NCBI RefSeq assembly: GCF_000018065.1
Contig: NC_009840.1
Coordinates: 868,001 to 932,000 of the forward strand
Origin: Prochlorococcus marinus str. MIT 9215
GTDB taxonomy: Bacteria; Cyanobacteriota; Cyanobacteriia; PCC-6307; Cyanobiaceae
DNA length: 64,000 nt
Reading direction: 5' to 3'
Below, in pieces: positions 36,841-44,119 of this stretch. The translations under genes were made by a program, and so were the position numbers. How positions within the stretch are numbered: position 1 is the first letter of the stretch; each line of letters starts with the position of its first letter. The notes under the pieces were generated by a model that did not search any database, was not told the origin of the DNA, and saw only the letters and a list, made by a program, of their open reading frames with translations.

Positions 36841-37014
36841 ATGAATCTTAAGGAGAGAGGTATAACTGTAGGAGATTTATTAATCATATTAATAATTATC
36901 ATCGCTTCTACAATATTAATTAAATCAATTAGCAAGGATAAGAAAACAACACTCAATAACTGTAATCAAGAGAAAGTTTCTTATAAGAATACTTATTATC
37001 AAAAATTTATTTAA
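36841..37014 (+). CDS. Mini-protein with a type IV prepilin-like N-terminus
   Basis: A 57-codon frame. The start MNLKERGITVGDLLIILIII resembles a prepilin leader: a short basic peptide ending in Gly, then a hydrophobic helix with an acidic residue at position +5 (Asp instead of the usual Glu). Only about 25 residues follow the helix (KDKKTTLNNCNQEKV...), too few for a pilin globular domain. It may be a minor pilin-like peptide, or merely a small membrane protein. No pilus genes are nearby. Confidence 0.5.
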   Translation: MNLKERGITVGDLLIILIIIIASTILIKSISKDKKTTLNNCNQEKVSYKNTYYQKFI

Positions 37015-37073
37015 CTATTACTTATCTCTTATCTAAATTTCAAGAATTCATATTTATCAAAAAATGAATTTAT

Positions 37074-37250
37074 TTATATATTTTGATGAAATGATTTAGA
37101 ACATTCCCATTTTAAATTATCCTTTAAATCATTGATATCGTTTGAAATTGAAACTAAATTCACCATTTGAAGAATTTGAGTTTTATTTAGCCTATTAATA
37201 GCAATAAGATTATTAAGCATTTCTAAAACAGATTTATCATTAATATTCAT
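37074..37250 (-). CDS. Small helical protein, 58 aa, unknown
   Basis: An ATG-TAA frame of 58 codons with alternating hydrophobic and polar residues (SVLEMLNNLIAINRLNKTQI) that predict two soluble helices, ending DNLKWECSKSFHQNI. The tail WECSKSFHQ resembles the KEWSKSIESKF end of the 58-codon gene at 36505, perhaps a shared family of small proteins. No signal or membrane segment. The function is unknown. Confidence 0.45.
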   Translation of the reverse strand: MNINDKSVLEMLNNLIAINRLNKTQILQMVNLVSISNDINDLKDNLKWECSKSFHQNI

Positions 37251-37446
37251 TGTTTATTTAGAACATTATGATCTTTCAATTAAATTATTTTATCTTAGAT
37301 TTCAAAAATTACTCTTGAAATTTAATTATATTTTTAATGTTAAATATAAAAATTTTTAAAATCATCAAATAAAAAAGTCTTACTGTTATATAAAAATCTT
37401 AAACTCACTTTCTTATAAATTCGTTTATTGTAAAAAGAAAAAAAAA

Positions 37447-37617
37447 ATGAAAAAAGACTCTAACAATGAATACTTAAATAGAGATGAAGTAAATGAAATG
37501 ATTGAATCAGCTATTAGGAGACATAATAGAAGATCTACAATAATATCAAGTGTGCTTGGCTGGATTCTAATAGGTGGTTATTCGTTTGGACTTTTTCAAG
37601 CAGTACAAAATGTCTAA
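37447..37617 (+). CDS. Small single-span membrane protein, 56 aa
   Basis: A 56-codon frame. A polar N-terminus (LNRDEVNEMIESAIRRHNRR) reads as an amphipathic helix, followed by a membrane segment (STIISSVLGWILIGGYSFGL) and a short tail FQAVQNV. It would be N-in with a positive cluster before the membrane. Unknown family. The 196-bp gap before it shows no feature other than A/T runs. Confidence 0.5.
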   Translation: MKKDSNNEYLNRDEVNEMIESAIRRHNRRSTIISSVLGWILIGGYSFGLFQAVQNV

Positions 37618-37681
37618 TTAATCTTTTCTATAAAGCAGAACTTGCTAGATGTTAAGTTAATATTAAGTCTAATTATTTATT

Positions 37682-37903
37682 ATGAGGGCATATATTGAGG
37701 AAAATCTAATTGTAATAAGAAAATATTTAAAAAAAAGAAAAAAATTTACCTCAAAAGCTAATAATGAATCGATAATGGAAGAATTCAAAGAATGGAGCAA
37801 AGATCCATTACCTAAAACAGAATCAATCTGGACTTTACCTGACTTAACGAGAAATGAAAGATTAAAAAATTTTTGTCGCTCAATTAAAAAGGAAATTAGA
37901 TAA
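37682..37903 (+). CDS. Small basic protein of unknown function
   Basis: A 73-residue polar, Lys-rich protein. It starts MRAYIEENLIVIRKYLKKRK and has the middle segment MEEFKEWSKDPLPKTESIWT. The EEFKEWSK stretch resembles the EW-SKS element in the 58-codon gene at 36505. No signal peptide or membrane segment. It is convergent with the next gene, 4 bp away. No family recognised. Confidence 0.5.
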   Translation: MRAYIEENLIVIRKYLKKRKKFTSKANNESIMEEFKEWSKDPLPKTESIWTLPDLTRNERLKNFCRSIKKEIR

Positions 37904-37907
37904 GTTC

Positions 37908-38066
37908 TTAACTACCTAGTTGTATATGATTTATCTTTAAATAAAAATAACCTGCTAATCCCACTATATTTAATATTATGACAAAAAACCAAGTTCCAAT
38001 TGGCTGATTGGGATCAATTTTTTTTATTTTAACTTTATCCTTTAGTCTTTCAATATATTTAGCCAT
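37908..38066 (-). CDS. Small single-span membrane protein, 52 aa
   Basis: The likely product starts MAKYIERLKDKVKIKKID and has one membrane segment (TWFFVIILNIVGLAGYFYLK). A longer frame from 38096 adds MILLFLICLI, but the MAK start gives a normal positive-inside N-terminus and is preferred. A QPIG(T/S)WF block before the membrane looks conserved-protein-like. The function is unknown. Confidence 0.5.
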   Translation of the reverse strand: MAKYIERLKDKVKIKKIDPNQPIGTWFFVIILNIVGLAGYFYLKINHIQLGS

Positions 38067-38144
38067 AATTAAACATATTAAAAATAATAATATCAATTAT
38101 AGAGAGTTAAATTTAAAGGAATCTTAAATAAAATAAAATTTCTT

Positions 38145-38267
38145 TTAATTAGAATTATTGTCAAGCCTGTTAATAGGATATTTAATTAACTCCTTTTTAA
38201 GATTTTTTAAAAGTTTATTATGATTCAAAATTGTAAATTTCTTAGTAAAAGAATAATGCCATTTCAT
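38145..38267 (-). CDS. Possible 40-aa basic peptide
   Basis: An ATG-TAA frame beginning MKWHYSFTKKFTILNHNKLL. It is Lys/Asn-rich without a membrane segment. MKWHYSFTKKF has some resemblance to the W-[HK]-x-S patterns of neighbouring small proteins. At this length chance is a serious alternative. Confidence 0.3.
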   Translation of the reverse strand: MKWHYSFTKKFTILNHNKLLKNLKKELIKYPINRLDNNSN

Positions 38268-38307
38268 TGAATTGAAAAAAAACTTGCTAATTCATTATTA
38301 TTAAAAT

Positions 38308-38335
38308 TATAATACTAATTACGGTCATACAGACC
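38308..38335 (+). promoter_or_regulatory. Promoter region of the peroxiredoxin gene
   Basis: TATAAT (38308-38313) is a perfect -10 element 54 bp before the ATG. Ten bases further, GGTCATACAGACC (38323-38335) is a 4-bp inverted repeat that would lie at the very start of the transcript, where it could be an operator or a small leader hairpin. No clear -35 box is seen. Confidence 0.45.
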
Positions 38336-38366
38336 ATACATTATTTAAATAAGGACAAATTTTTTC

Positions 38367-38951
38367 ATGAGTTTAAGAGTTGGCCAAGAAGCACCAGACT
38401 TTAGTGCTACAGCAGTATATGATCAAGAGTTTAAGGAGATTACACTTTCAGGTCTAAGAGGTAAATGGGTTGTTTTATTCTTTTACCCACTAGATTTTAC
38501 ATTTGTATGTCCGACTGAAATCACTGCATTTAGCGATAGATATAATGATTTTTCAGCACTTAATACTGAAATACTTGGGGTATCAGTTGATAGTAAACAC
38601 TGTCATTTGGCTTGGATACAAACTCCAAGAAATGAAGGTGGAATAGGTGATATAAACTACCCGTTAGTTTCTGACTTAAAAAGAGAAATTTGCCAGGCGT
38701 ACAATGTTCTTAATGATGATGGAGAAGCAGATAGAGGTTTATTTCTTATCAATCCCCAAGGAGTTGTTATGCATATGACTGTTAATAAGGCTCCTGTAGG
38801 CAGAAATGTTGATGAAACACTAAGGATTCTTCAAGGTTATCAATACGTTGCGGCAAATCCAGATGAAGTATGTCCAGCAAACTGGACCCCTGGGGAGAAA
38901 ACAATGCTGGAAGACCCCAAAGGTAGTAAGGAATATTTTTCTGCACTTTAA
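38367..38951 (+). CDS. 2-Cys peroxiredoxin (AhpC/TSA family)
   Basis: A thiol peroxidase that removes hydrogen peroxide and organic peroxides, reduced by thioredoxins. The 194 residues are typical. The peroxidatic Cys is in [14 protein letters not shown] near residue 51, the resolving Cys in [11 protein letters not shown] near 172. The C-terminal extension after it includes SKEYFSAL. A clear -10 box lies upstream, which suggests strong separate transcription. It is important in a lineage lacking catalase. Confidence 0.95.
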   Translation: MSLRVGQEAPDFSATAVYDQEFKEITLSGLRGKWVVLFFYPLDFTFVCPTEITAFSDRYNDFSALNTEILGVSVDSKHCHLAWIQTPRNEGGIGDINYPLVSDLKREICQAYNVLNDDGEADRGLFLINPQGVVMHMTVNKAPVGRNVDETLRILQGYQYVAANPDEVCPANWTPGEKTMLEDPKGSKEYFSAL

Positions 38952-38966
38952 GCAGGATAAGAAACT

Positions 38967-39719
38967 TTAGATAAGTATTAAGTAATAAACAATTATAAAA
39001 AAATAAAAAATAAATATATTCAATATGGGGGTAACTTCCATTTTTTGAGGTATGCGTACCATCCAATCGCTTAGATTAGTTTTAAATGATAAAAAAGACC
39101 ATGTAAAAAAAGAAATTTCTATAGCGACTAATATAAAAATATTTATTAAATTTAAGTCATTTAAACCAAAATATCTATAAAAATAAAACTTTTCATCAAC
39201 AATAATTTTATTGATTTGAAGATGCCAAATATAAAGAGCAATCAAACTAAAATTTACTAATATTATTTTTTTTAATAAAAATCTTGATTTCTTAAAAATC
39301 AATAAAATAGAAATTAGAAGTATTAAAAAATTTAACTGAATAATACCAAGTTTTGGTAAATTAATTCCTTCAAAAAATAAATTAAATATAAGATCAAAAT
39401 TTATATATATATAATCGGTAATAAAGAACGAGAGAAATGTCAAATTTATAGCTACTAAGAATAATAATCTTTTGCCTTTAATTACATTTTTACTATAAAT
39501 TTTATTCCTGTTAAAAGTATAGTAAGTACAGTTTTTTAAAGAGTTTAAACATACCAAAGATGGACATATTGCACCGCTCAAATAGTAAAGAATTGAATAA
39601 AAAGAAATATCATTAGTATTGAATGAATACAAATTAAACCATTGTTTTTGTATAAATGGAAGAATAAGTAAGAATGAAACTGTAAAAAATAACTTCGTTG
39701 TATTGTTTTTAATTATCAA
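38967..39719 (-). CDS. Multi-pass membrane protein of unknown function
   Basis: A 250-residue protein with about six membrane segments (for example KLFFTVSFLLILPFI, LLFLVAINLTFLSFFITDYI and IINIFILVAIEISFF-like stretches). Polar loops contain CPSLVCLNSLKNCTYYTFN, rich in Cys near residue 52-64. It is Phe/Ile/Asn-rich, as expected from AT-biased codons. I recognise no family. It is convergent with the peroxiredoxin gene and lies downstream of the FtsH-like gene with a 39-bp gap. Confidence 0.65.
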   Translation of the reverse strand: MIIKNNTTKLFFTVSFLLILPFIQKQWFNLYSFNTNDISFYSILYYLSGAICPSLVCLNSLKNCTYYTFNRNKIYSKNVIKGKRLLFLVAINLTFLSFFITDYIYINFDLIFNLFFEGINLPKLGIIQLNFLILLISILLIFKKSRFLLKKIILVNFSLIALYIWHLQINKIIVDEKFYFYRYFGLNDLNLINIFILVAIEISFFTWSFLSFKTNLSDWMVRIPQKMEVTPILNIFIFYFFIIVYYLILI

Positions 39720-39758
39720 GAAAATATTACATTTTTTATTTAATTTAAAACAATTAAA

Positions 39759-41513
39759 TCAAACTTTCAACAATTTGGAAGTTGTAATTTTAAATATTTT
39801 TTTATCTATAGTTTCTTGATTTAAGAGTATTTCAACTAATTTATCCAGTAAGACTCTATTCTTTTTCAATATTTTAATTGAATTACTTAATGAAATTTTA
39901 GAAATCTTTATGATTTCATTATCTATTCTAGAATTAGTATTTTCTGCAATGAGGGGCTTTCTTCTGAATAATCCATCTCCCAAAAACATTTCATTATTAT
40001 CAGAATCCATTGAAATTGGACCAATTATTGAAAATCCATATTTCGTAACCATTTCTCTCACTATGTTTGTCGCATAGGAAATATCATTTATAGAGCATTG
40101 TGTAATTTCACTTTTACCAAAAACTATCGTTTCAGCTGCTCTTCCAGCTAGAGCAATTTCAATTTTAGAAAATAATAATTTTTTTGAAATCAAGCCACTA
40201 GAAATAACATCTTCGTTAGGGCTTATTTTGGTATAACCTCCTAGAGATCCAGATCTTGGTAAAATAGTAATCTTATCAACTGATTCAATTCCATTTCTCA
40301 CAGCAGATACAATAGCTCTACCCACTTCATTATAAGCAATAATTTTTTTCATATTTTGAGAAGTTATTAATGAACTTCTCAATCCAATAGTAATTTTATC
40401 AAGGGCATTTTCTATATGAAGATCACTGATTAACTTAGATTCATCTCTTGCACAATGTATAGCACTCTCGTTCATTAAATTTGCAAGATCTGCTCCCGAA
40501 AATCCAATTGTTCTAGAAGCCCAATATCCTAAGTCAACTTCGGTTGAAAGTGGTTTTGAAAGTGAGTGAACTGAAAGAATTTTTTTTCTTCCATCTAAAT
40601 CTGGAAGCATTACTTCTATTTTTCTATCAAATCTTCCTGGTCTTAATAATGCTTTATCCAAAATATCTGGTCTATTTGTAGCTGCTAAAACAATAATCCC
40701 GGAATTATCAGCAAAACCATCTAATTCTGTTAGAAGCTGATTAAGAGTTTGTTCTCTTTCATCATTTCCACCTCCGATCCCAGATCCTCTTTGCCTACCA
40801 ATAGAATCAATTTCATCAATAAAAATTATACAAGGAGATTTTTCCTTAGCCTTAGAGAATAGATCCCTCACGCGGCTTGCACCAACCCCAACAAAAAGTT
40901 CTACAAACTCTGATGCCGATATTGAGAGAAAAGGTACTCCAGATTCACCGGCAATTGCTTTAGCCAATAATGTTTTACCTGTTCCTGGAGGACCAATTAA
41001 AAGAACTCCTTTAGGAACTTTTGCTCCAAGATTTTGAAATTTCTTTGGTTCTCTCAAAAAAGTTATTACCTCTTTTAATTCCTCAGCGGCTTCAGGAACA
41101 CCAGCTACATCATCGAATCTTGTTTCAACATCATCAATGGTTACAAATTTAGTTCGATTCTTAGTAAACCCAAAGGCTCTCGAAGCCAATTTTGATGTAC
41201 TCCTCAATATTAGGACTACAGCTAATATAAAAATTAGGAAGAGACTTATTGAAGCGAACGAATTAGCAGCTGAAGCTTCTTTTCTACTATTATTTATTGT
41301 TAGATCTACTTTATTTTCAGTAGCCTTTTGAAGTATTAATTGATCGTTGTAAAGGATAGGTATTTTAAATTTATCTCCATTTTTGTACAGAACATCAATT
41401 TCTCTCTGTCTCGGATAGAAAAATATTGATTCTATTTTTCCTGTTTCTATATCTACTAGAAGATCCGAATAACTTGATTTAGAATTTGAATATGAGAATT
41501 TTGGTCTAAACAC
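39759..41513 (-). CDS. FtsH-like AAA protein with destroyed protease site
   Basis: A 584-residue FtsH homologue. The AAA ATPase is intact: Walker A GPPGTGKT (174-181), Walker [10 protein letters not shown] (near 229) and the arginine-finger region [19 protein letters not shown] (279-297). The M41 zinc motif HExxH is changed to NEVGR (395-399; bases 40317-40331), so both zinc His are lost; the distal Asp of SINDIS remains. There is one membrane segment (about 88-104) instead of two. It should unfold or chaperone membrane proteins but not cut them, like plant FtsHi proteins. It may pair with active FtsH subunits encoded elsewhere. Confidence 0.9.
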   Translation of the reverse strand: MFRPKFSYSNSKSSYSDLLVDIETGKIESIFFYPRQREIDVLYKNGDKFKIPILYNDQLILQKATENKVDLTINNSRKEASAANSFASISLFLIFILAVVLILRSTSKLASRAFGFTKNRTKFVTIDDVETRFDDVAGVPEAAEELKEVITFLREPKKFQNLGAKVPKGVLLIGPPGTGKTLLAKAIAGESGVPFLSISASEFVELFVGVGASRVRDLFSKAKEKSPCIIFIDEIDSIGRQRGSGIGGGNDEREQTLNQLLTELDGFADNSGIIVLAATNRPDILDKALLRPGRFDRKIEVMLPDLDGRKKILSVHSLSKPLSTEVDLGYWASRTIGFSGADLANLMNESAIHCARDESKLISDLHIENALDKITIGLRSSLITSQNMKKIIAYNEVGRAIVSAVRNGIESVDKITILPRSGSLGGYTKISPNEDVISSGLISKKLLFSKIEIALAGRAAETIVFGKSEITQCSINDISYATNIVREMVTKYGFSIIGPISMDSDNNEMFLGDGLFRRKPLIAENTNSRIDNEIIKISKISLSNSIKILKKNRVLLDKLVEILLNQETIDKKIFKITTSKLLKV

Positions 41514-41535
41514 TAATCTTTATAAGTGATTAATA

Positions 41536-41549
41536 AAGCATATATGCTT
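41536..41549. promoter_or_regulatory. 14-bp perfect palindrome between the ftsH-like gene and rpmF
   Basis: AAGCATATATGCTT is fully self-complementary and sits 22 bp upstream of the FtsH-like start, in the 131-bp divergent gap with rpmF. It could be a regulator binding site for the FtsH-like gene. TATACT at 41579-41584 may be the -10 box of rpmF. Confidence 0.35.
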
Positions 41550-41644
41550 ATTTAATAAATTGACGTATATAAACAAAATATACTCAAAAGTTTTGGAGAT
41601 AACCAGTTAAGGGTTATATTAATATATGGAAATAACGTAACAGA

Positions 41645-41815
41645 ATGGCTGTCCCAAAGAAGAAAAAATCAAAGAGCAAAAGGAACCAAAGGCACGCTGT
41701 CTGGAAAGGAAAAGCTGCAATAGCAGCTCAAAAAGCTATATCTTTAGGAAAATCAATTCTAACTGGGAAAGCCCAAGGATTTGTTTACCCTATTGAAGAA
41801 GAAGAAGAAGAATAG
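41645..41815 (+). CDS. rpmF: 50S ribosomal protein L32
   Basis: A 56-codon frame beginning [20 protein letters not shown], which is the standard L32 N-terminus, and ending in an acidic run of Glu after FVYP. No zinc Cys are present, as in other cyanobacterial L32. A perfect frame with ATG start. It is convergent with ycf20, whose stop lies 3 bp downstream. Confidence 0.96.
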   Translation: MAVPKKKKSKSKRNQRHAVWKGKAAIAAQKAISLGKSILTGKAQGFVYPIEEEEEE

Positions 41816-41818
41816 CTT

Positions 41819-42145
41819 TTAAGAACCTAATTTAAATGCCTCAAGTATAATTGCATAAATTGCACCAATTCTTAATTTATCAACTACGGCCCACATATTA
41901 TAAAATTTCGAGTTAGAAGAAGGCTTAATTCTTATAATGATTTCAATAAAAACGATAATTATTGGAACCATAATCAACTCATTTTTACCTTCAGATATAA
42001 ATTTTGTAAGAAAATTTGCGAACATAAAATAACCTATCAAAACAGAAATTAGAGCAATAGATTTTGACCTCCAAGTATCACTTAGAAATCCAAAAAATAA
42101 ATTATTTAAATGTAAGGTAATTCTAGAAAAATTAGTTTTTTGCAT
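41819..42145 (-). CDS. ycf20: Ycf20-like membrane protein (DUF565)
   Basis: A 108-residue protein of the Ycf20/DUF565 family, found in cyanobacteria and plastids and linked to photoprotection (NPQ) in algae and plants. SDTWRSKSIALISVLIGYFM and the C-terminal IGAIYAIILEAFKLGS are the family signatures. Three membrane segments are predicted. It overlaps the upstream CbbY-like gene by 14 bp, so the two are co-transcribed. Confidence 0.8.
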   Translation of the reverse strand: MQKTNFSRITLHLNNLFFGFLSDTWRSKSIALISVLIGYFMFANFLTKFISEGKNELIMVPIIIVFIEIIIRIKPSSNSKFYNMWAVVDKLRIGAIYAIILEAFKLGS

Positions 42146-42896
42146 TATTAAAAGAGATTAAATAGTCACTTAGAAAGTTGCAGTCAACATAAGATTTTTT
42201 CAGTTTAGGGCCTTTAATTACATTTGCCGCATTATTCTCATCACCAAGACTGTCTAAAATACAATCTAATTTAATATTTTCCTCAAGAACAGTTGGGATA
42301 TTCGAATGAACAAATATTGTAGGTAAGTTAGCTGATAAGGAAGATTTTAATCCTGGATTGGAGTCTTCGATAACAATTGAATTATTTTTGTTTATACCAC
42401 TTAATTGAATTGCCTTTAAATAAGGTAATGGATTTGGTTTCCTCAATTCAACATCATCACTTGAAATAATAAATTCAAAAGGATTGAAGCCATTAAAAAG
42501 ATTTTCAACAAGAAGATCAACTTGATTTCTTGAACTTGAAGTAACAATAAATTGTCTTACTTTTTTTATATGTAATTCATTTATTAACCTAAAAACACCA
42601 GTTTTTAAACTAACGCAATTTTTTTTTATAAATTCCAGATAATGAAACTGTTTTCTTTCATGGATTTTGAGGATTAAATCTTCTGAGAAATCATCATTAT
42701 TCGATTTAGCGTAGTGAGCAATCCTATATTTGCCCCCATTTACCTTCAAAAGCTTTATGTATTTATTAGTGTCCCAATTCCAATTAATCCCAAGGTCATT
42801 GAATGCATTATTAAAAGCAGGTAAATGAGCCTCTAATTCAGTATTTGCGATGGTACCATCTAAATCCCAATAAACACCTTCAAGATAAGTCACCAA
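42132..42896 (-). CDS. HAD-family phosphatase, CbbY-like
   Basis: A 254-residue HAD hydrolase. Motif I is YWDLDGTIANTELEAHLPAF, with both Asp and the E-x-x-H-x-x-x-F pattern found in CbbY proteins, which dephosphorylate xylulose-1,5-bisphosphate, a Rubisco inhibitor. TSSSRNQV (motif II), KPNPLPYLKAI (motif III) and VIEDSNPGLKSS (motif IV) are present. The frame can start at TTG (42896) or GTG (42893); no ATG exists. The CbbY role is inferred; another sugar phosphate is possible. Confidence 0.85.
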   Translation of the reverse strand: MVTYLEGVYWDLDGTIANTELEAHLPAFNNAFNDLGINWNWDTNKYIKLLKVNGGKYRIAHYAKSNNDDFSEDLILKIHERKQFHYLEFIKKNCVSLKTGVFRLINELHIKKVRQFIVTSSSRNQVDLLVENLFNGFNPFEFIISSDDVELRKPNPLPYLKAIQLSGINKNNSIVIEDSNPGLKSSLSANLPTIFVHSNIPTVLEENIKLDCILDSLGDENNAANVIKGPKLKKSYVDCNFLSDYLISFNNAKN

Positions 42897-42905
42897 AAGA
42901 ATCTT

Positions 42906-42983
42906 TTATTTACGATAAAATACGAGCGCAATAATTGCTGGTCCTGCTAACGCAACTACGGCTAAAGGAATAAGTGTGGCCAT
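42906..42983 (-). CDS. psb30: Photosystem II Psb30/Ycf12-like peptide
   Basis: A 25-codon frame starting MATLIPLAVVALAGPAIIAL and ending in FYRK. It is a single membrane helix with the A-G-P and basic end typical of Ycf12/Psb30, a small subunit of photosystem II near cytochrome b559. It is shorter than most Ycf12 (about 33-46 residues), lacking the usual N-terminal extension and the RGNL ending. The name rests on that pattern; another small photosynthetic peptide is possible. Confidence 0.6.
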   Translation of the reverse strand: MATLIPLAVVALAGPAIIALVFYRK

Positions 42984-43064
42984 GATAGTGAATATGTTTT
43001 GTGATACTATTTTTACAAATAAATGACAAAACTGTACTGATACGTTACAAGATTGAATTAAATT

Positions 43065-43412
43065 ATGAAATCATGGAAATGTATAGAAAATTGCGGAGCT
43101 TGTTGTAAATTCGACTTAAAAGAAAGAAGCGATTTGGCTGACAAACTTAACAAAGAAGATATTGCTTTGATAAACTCGATGACGGCTAAAGACGGTTGGT
43201 GTAAAAACCTGGACAGAAAAAATAAAAAATGCTTAATTTATGAAACCAGACCCCATTTTTGCAGGGTAAATGAATTTTCAACTGCATTTAAAGGATATTT
43301 AAAATCTGGTGATAAATTTCTAATAGATTGCTGCAAACAGCATATTTCCTCAAATTATGGATATGAAAGTAAAGAGATGAAAACTTTTAAAATTGCTATT
43401 TCAGGAAAATGA
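43065..43412 (+). CDS. YkgJ-type cysteine cluster protein (UPF0153)
   Basis: A 115-residue protein of the YkgJ/Fe-S cluster-like zinc or iron-binding group, recognised by NCGACCKFDLKERSDL at the start, CKNLDRKNKKCLIYETRPHFC in the middle (C-x9-C-x8-C pattern) and DCCKQH near the end. These conserved cysteines probably bind a metal or an iron-sulfur cluster; the function is unknown. Its TGA overlaps the ATG of the first UPF0016 gene by 4 bp. Confidence 0.85.
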   Translation: MKSWKCIENCGACCKFDLKERSDLADKLNKEDIALINSMTAKDGWCKNLDRKNKKCLIYETRPHFCRVNEFSTAFKGYLKSGDKFLIDCCKQHISSNYGYESKEMKTFKIAISGK

Positions 43413-43735
43413 ATAGTAAATTTGAAAAAAAAGAAAATAAACTAGAAAAAAGTTTTTTATCTATATTTATAACAACTTTTACAACAATCTTTATTGCTGA
43501 ACTTGGCGATAAAACTCAAATAGCAACATTAATGCTTTCTGCTGAATCGGGTAAGCCAATAATTGTTTTCCTTGGAAGTTCAGTAGCTTTAATAAGCTCT
43601 AGTATAGTGGGAGTTCTTATTGGTAAATGGGTATCCCAAAAAATATCTCCTAGCAAATTTGCTTTATATACTGGTGCTTTAATGATATTGATAAGTATAT
43701 ATTTAGCTTATGAAACTATCAAAAATTATTTTTAA
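43409..43735 (+). CDS. UPF0016/GDT1 half-transporter 1 (likely Mn2+ or Ca2+ export)
   Basis: A 108-residue membrane protein with three segments and the family motif AELGDKTQIATLML. It is a half-size member of the TMEM165/GDT1/Mnx family; in Synechocystis Mnx exports Mn2+ from the cytosol to thylakoid lumen. The second half is encoded by the next gene starting on the next base after its stop. A soluble N-terminal stretch (NSKFEKKENKLEKSF) precedes the first segment. The pair probably forms a heterodimer. Confidence 0.88.
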   Translation: MNSKFEKKENKLEKSFLSIFITTFTTIFIAELGDKTQIATLMLSAESGKPIIVFLGSSVALISSSIVGVLIGKWVSQKISPSKFALYTGALMILISIYLAYETIKNYF

Positions 43736-44047
43736 ATGATTTTAAGTTTATTAATATCAACATTTCTAACTGTTTTTATAGCTGAATTAGGTGACAAAAC
43801 TCAATTAGCTACTTTAACTATAAGCGGAACTTCAAATAAACCATTAGCGGTTTTTCTAGGGTCTTCTTCAGCACTTGTTTTTGCAAGTTTACTAGGAGCT
43901 TTGACAGGCGGTTCTATTTCAAGTTTTTTGCCCGAAGTAGTTCTTAAGTCCATTGCCTCCATTACATTTTTTATCATTGGTATAAGACTTTTTATCAACT
44001 CTTTCACTATCGAAAAAGAAGAAAAAGAAGAGAAAGGAAATAATTAG
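43736..44047 (+). CDS. UPF0016/GDT1 half-transporter 2
   Basis: A 103-residue membrane protein parallel to its neighbour: AELGDKTQLATLTISGTSN and AVFLGSSSALVFASLLGALTGG, with three segments and a charged Glu/Lys tail. Its ATG follows the TAA of half 1 with no gap. Two EGDKT-type motifs, one in each half, are what the single long proteins have in one chain, so the complex would carry a full ion path. Mn2+ is inferred from Mnx; Ca2+ or H+ is not excluded. Confidence 0.88.
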   Translation: MILSLLISTFLTVFIAELGDKTQLATLTISGTSNKPLAVFLGSSSALVFASLLGALTGGSISSFLPEVVLKSIASITFFIIGIRLFINSFTIEKEEKEEKGNN

Positions 44048-44119
44048 TTTTAAGCTTGGATAATAAGGTGTAATAATGAAGTGTATATCACTATATTAAT
44101 TTATAATTTCATCTAGATC

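Noticed and set aside
39619-39819. Plus-strand 66-codon frame across the boundary of two minus-strand genes
   Set aside because: It overlaps the 3' end of the FtsH-like gene and the 5' end of the membrane protein gene and has only low-complexity sequence.
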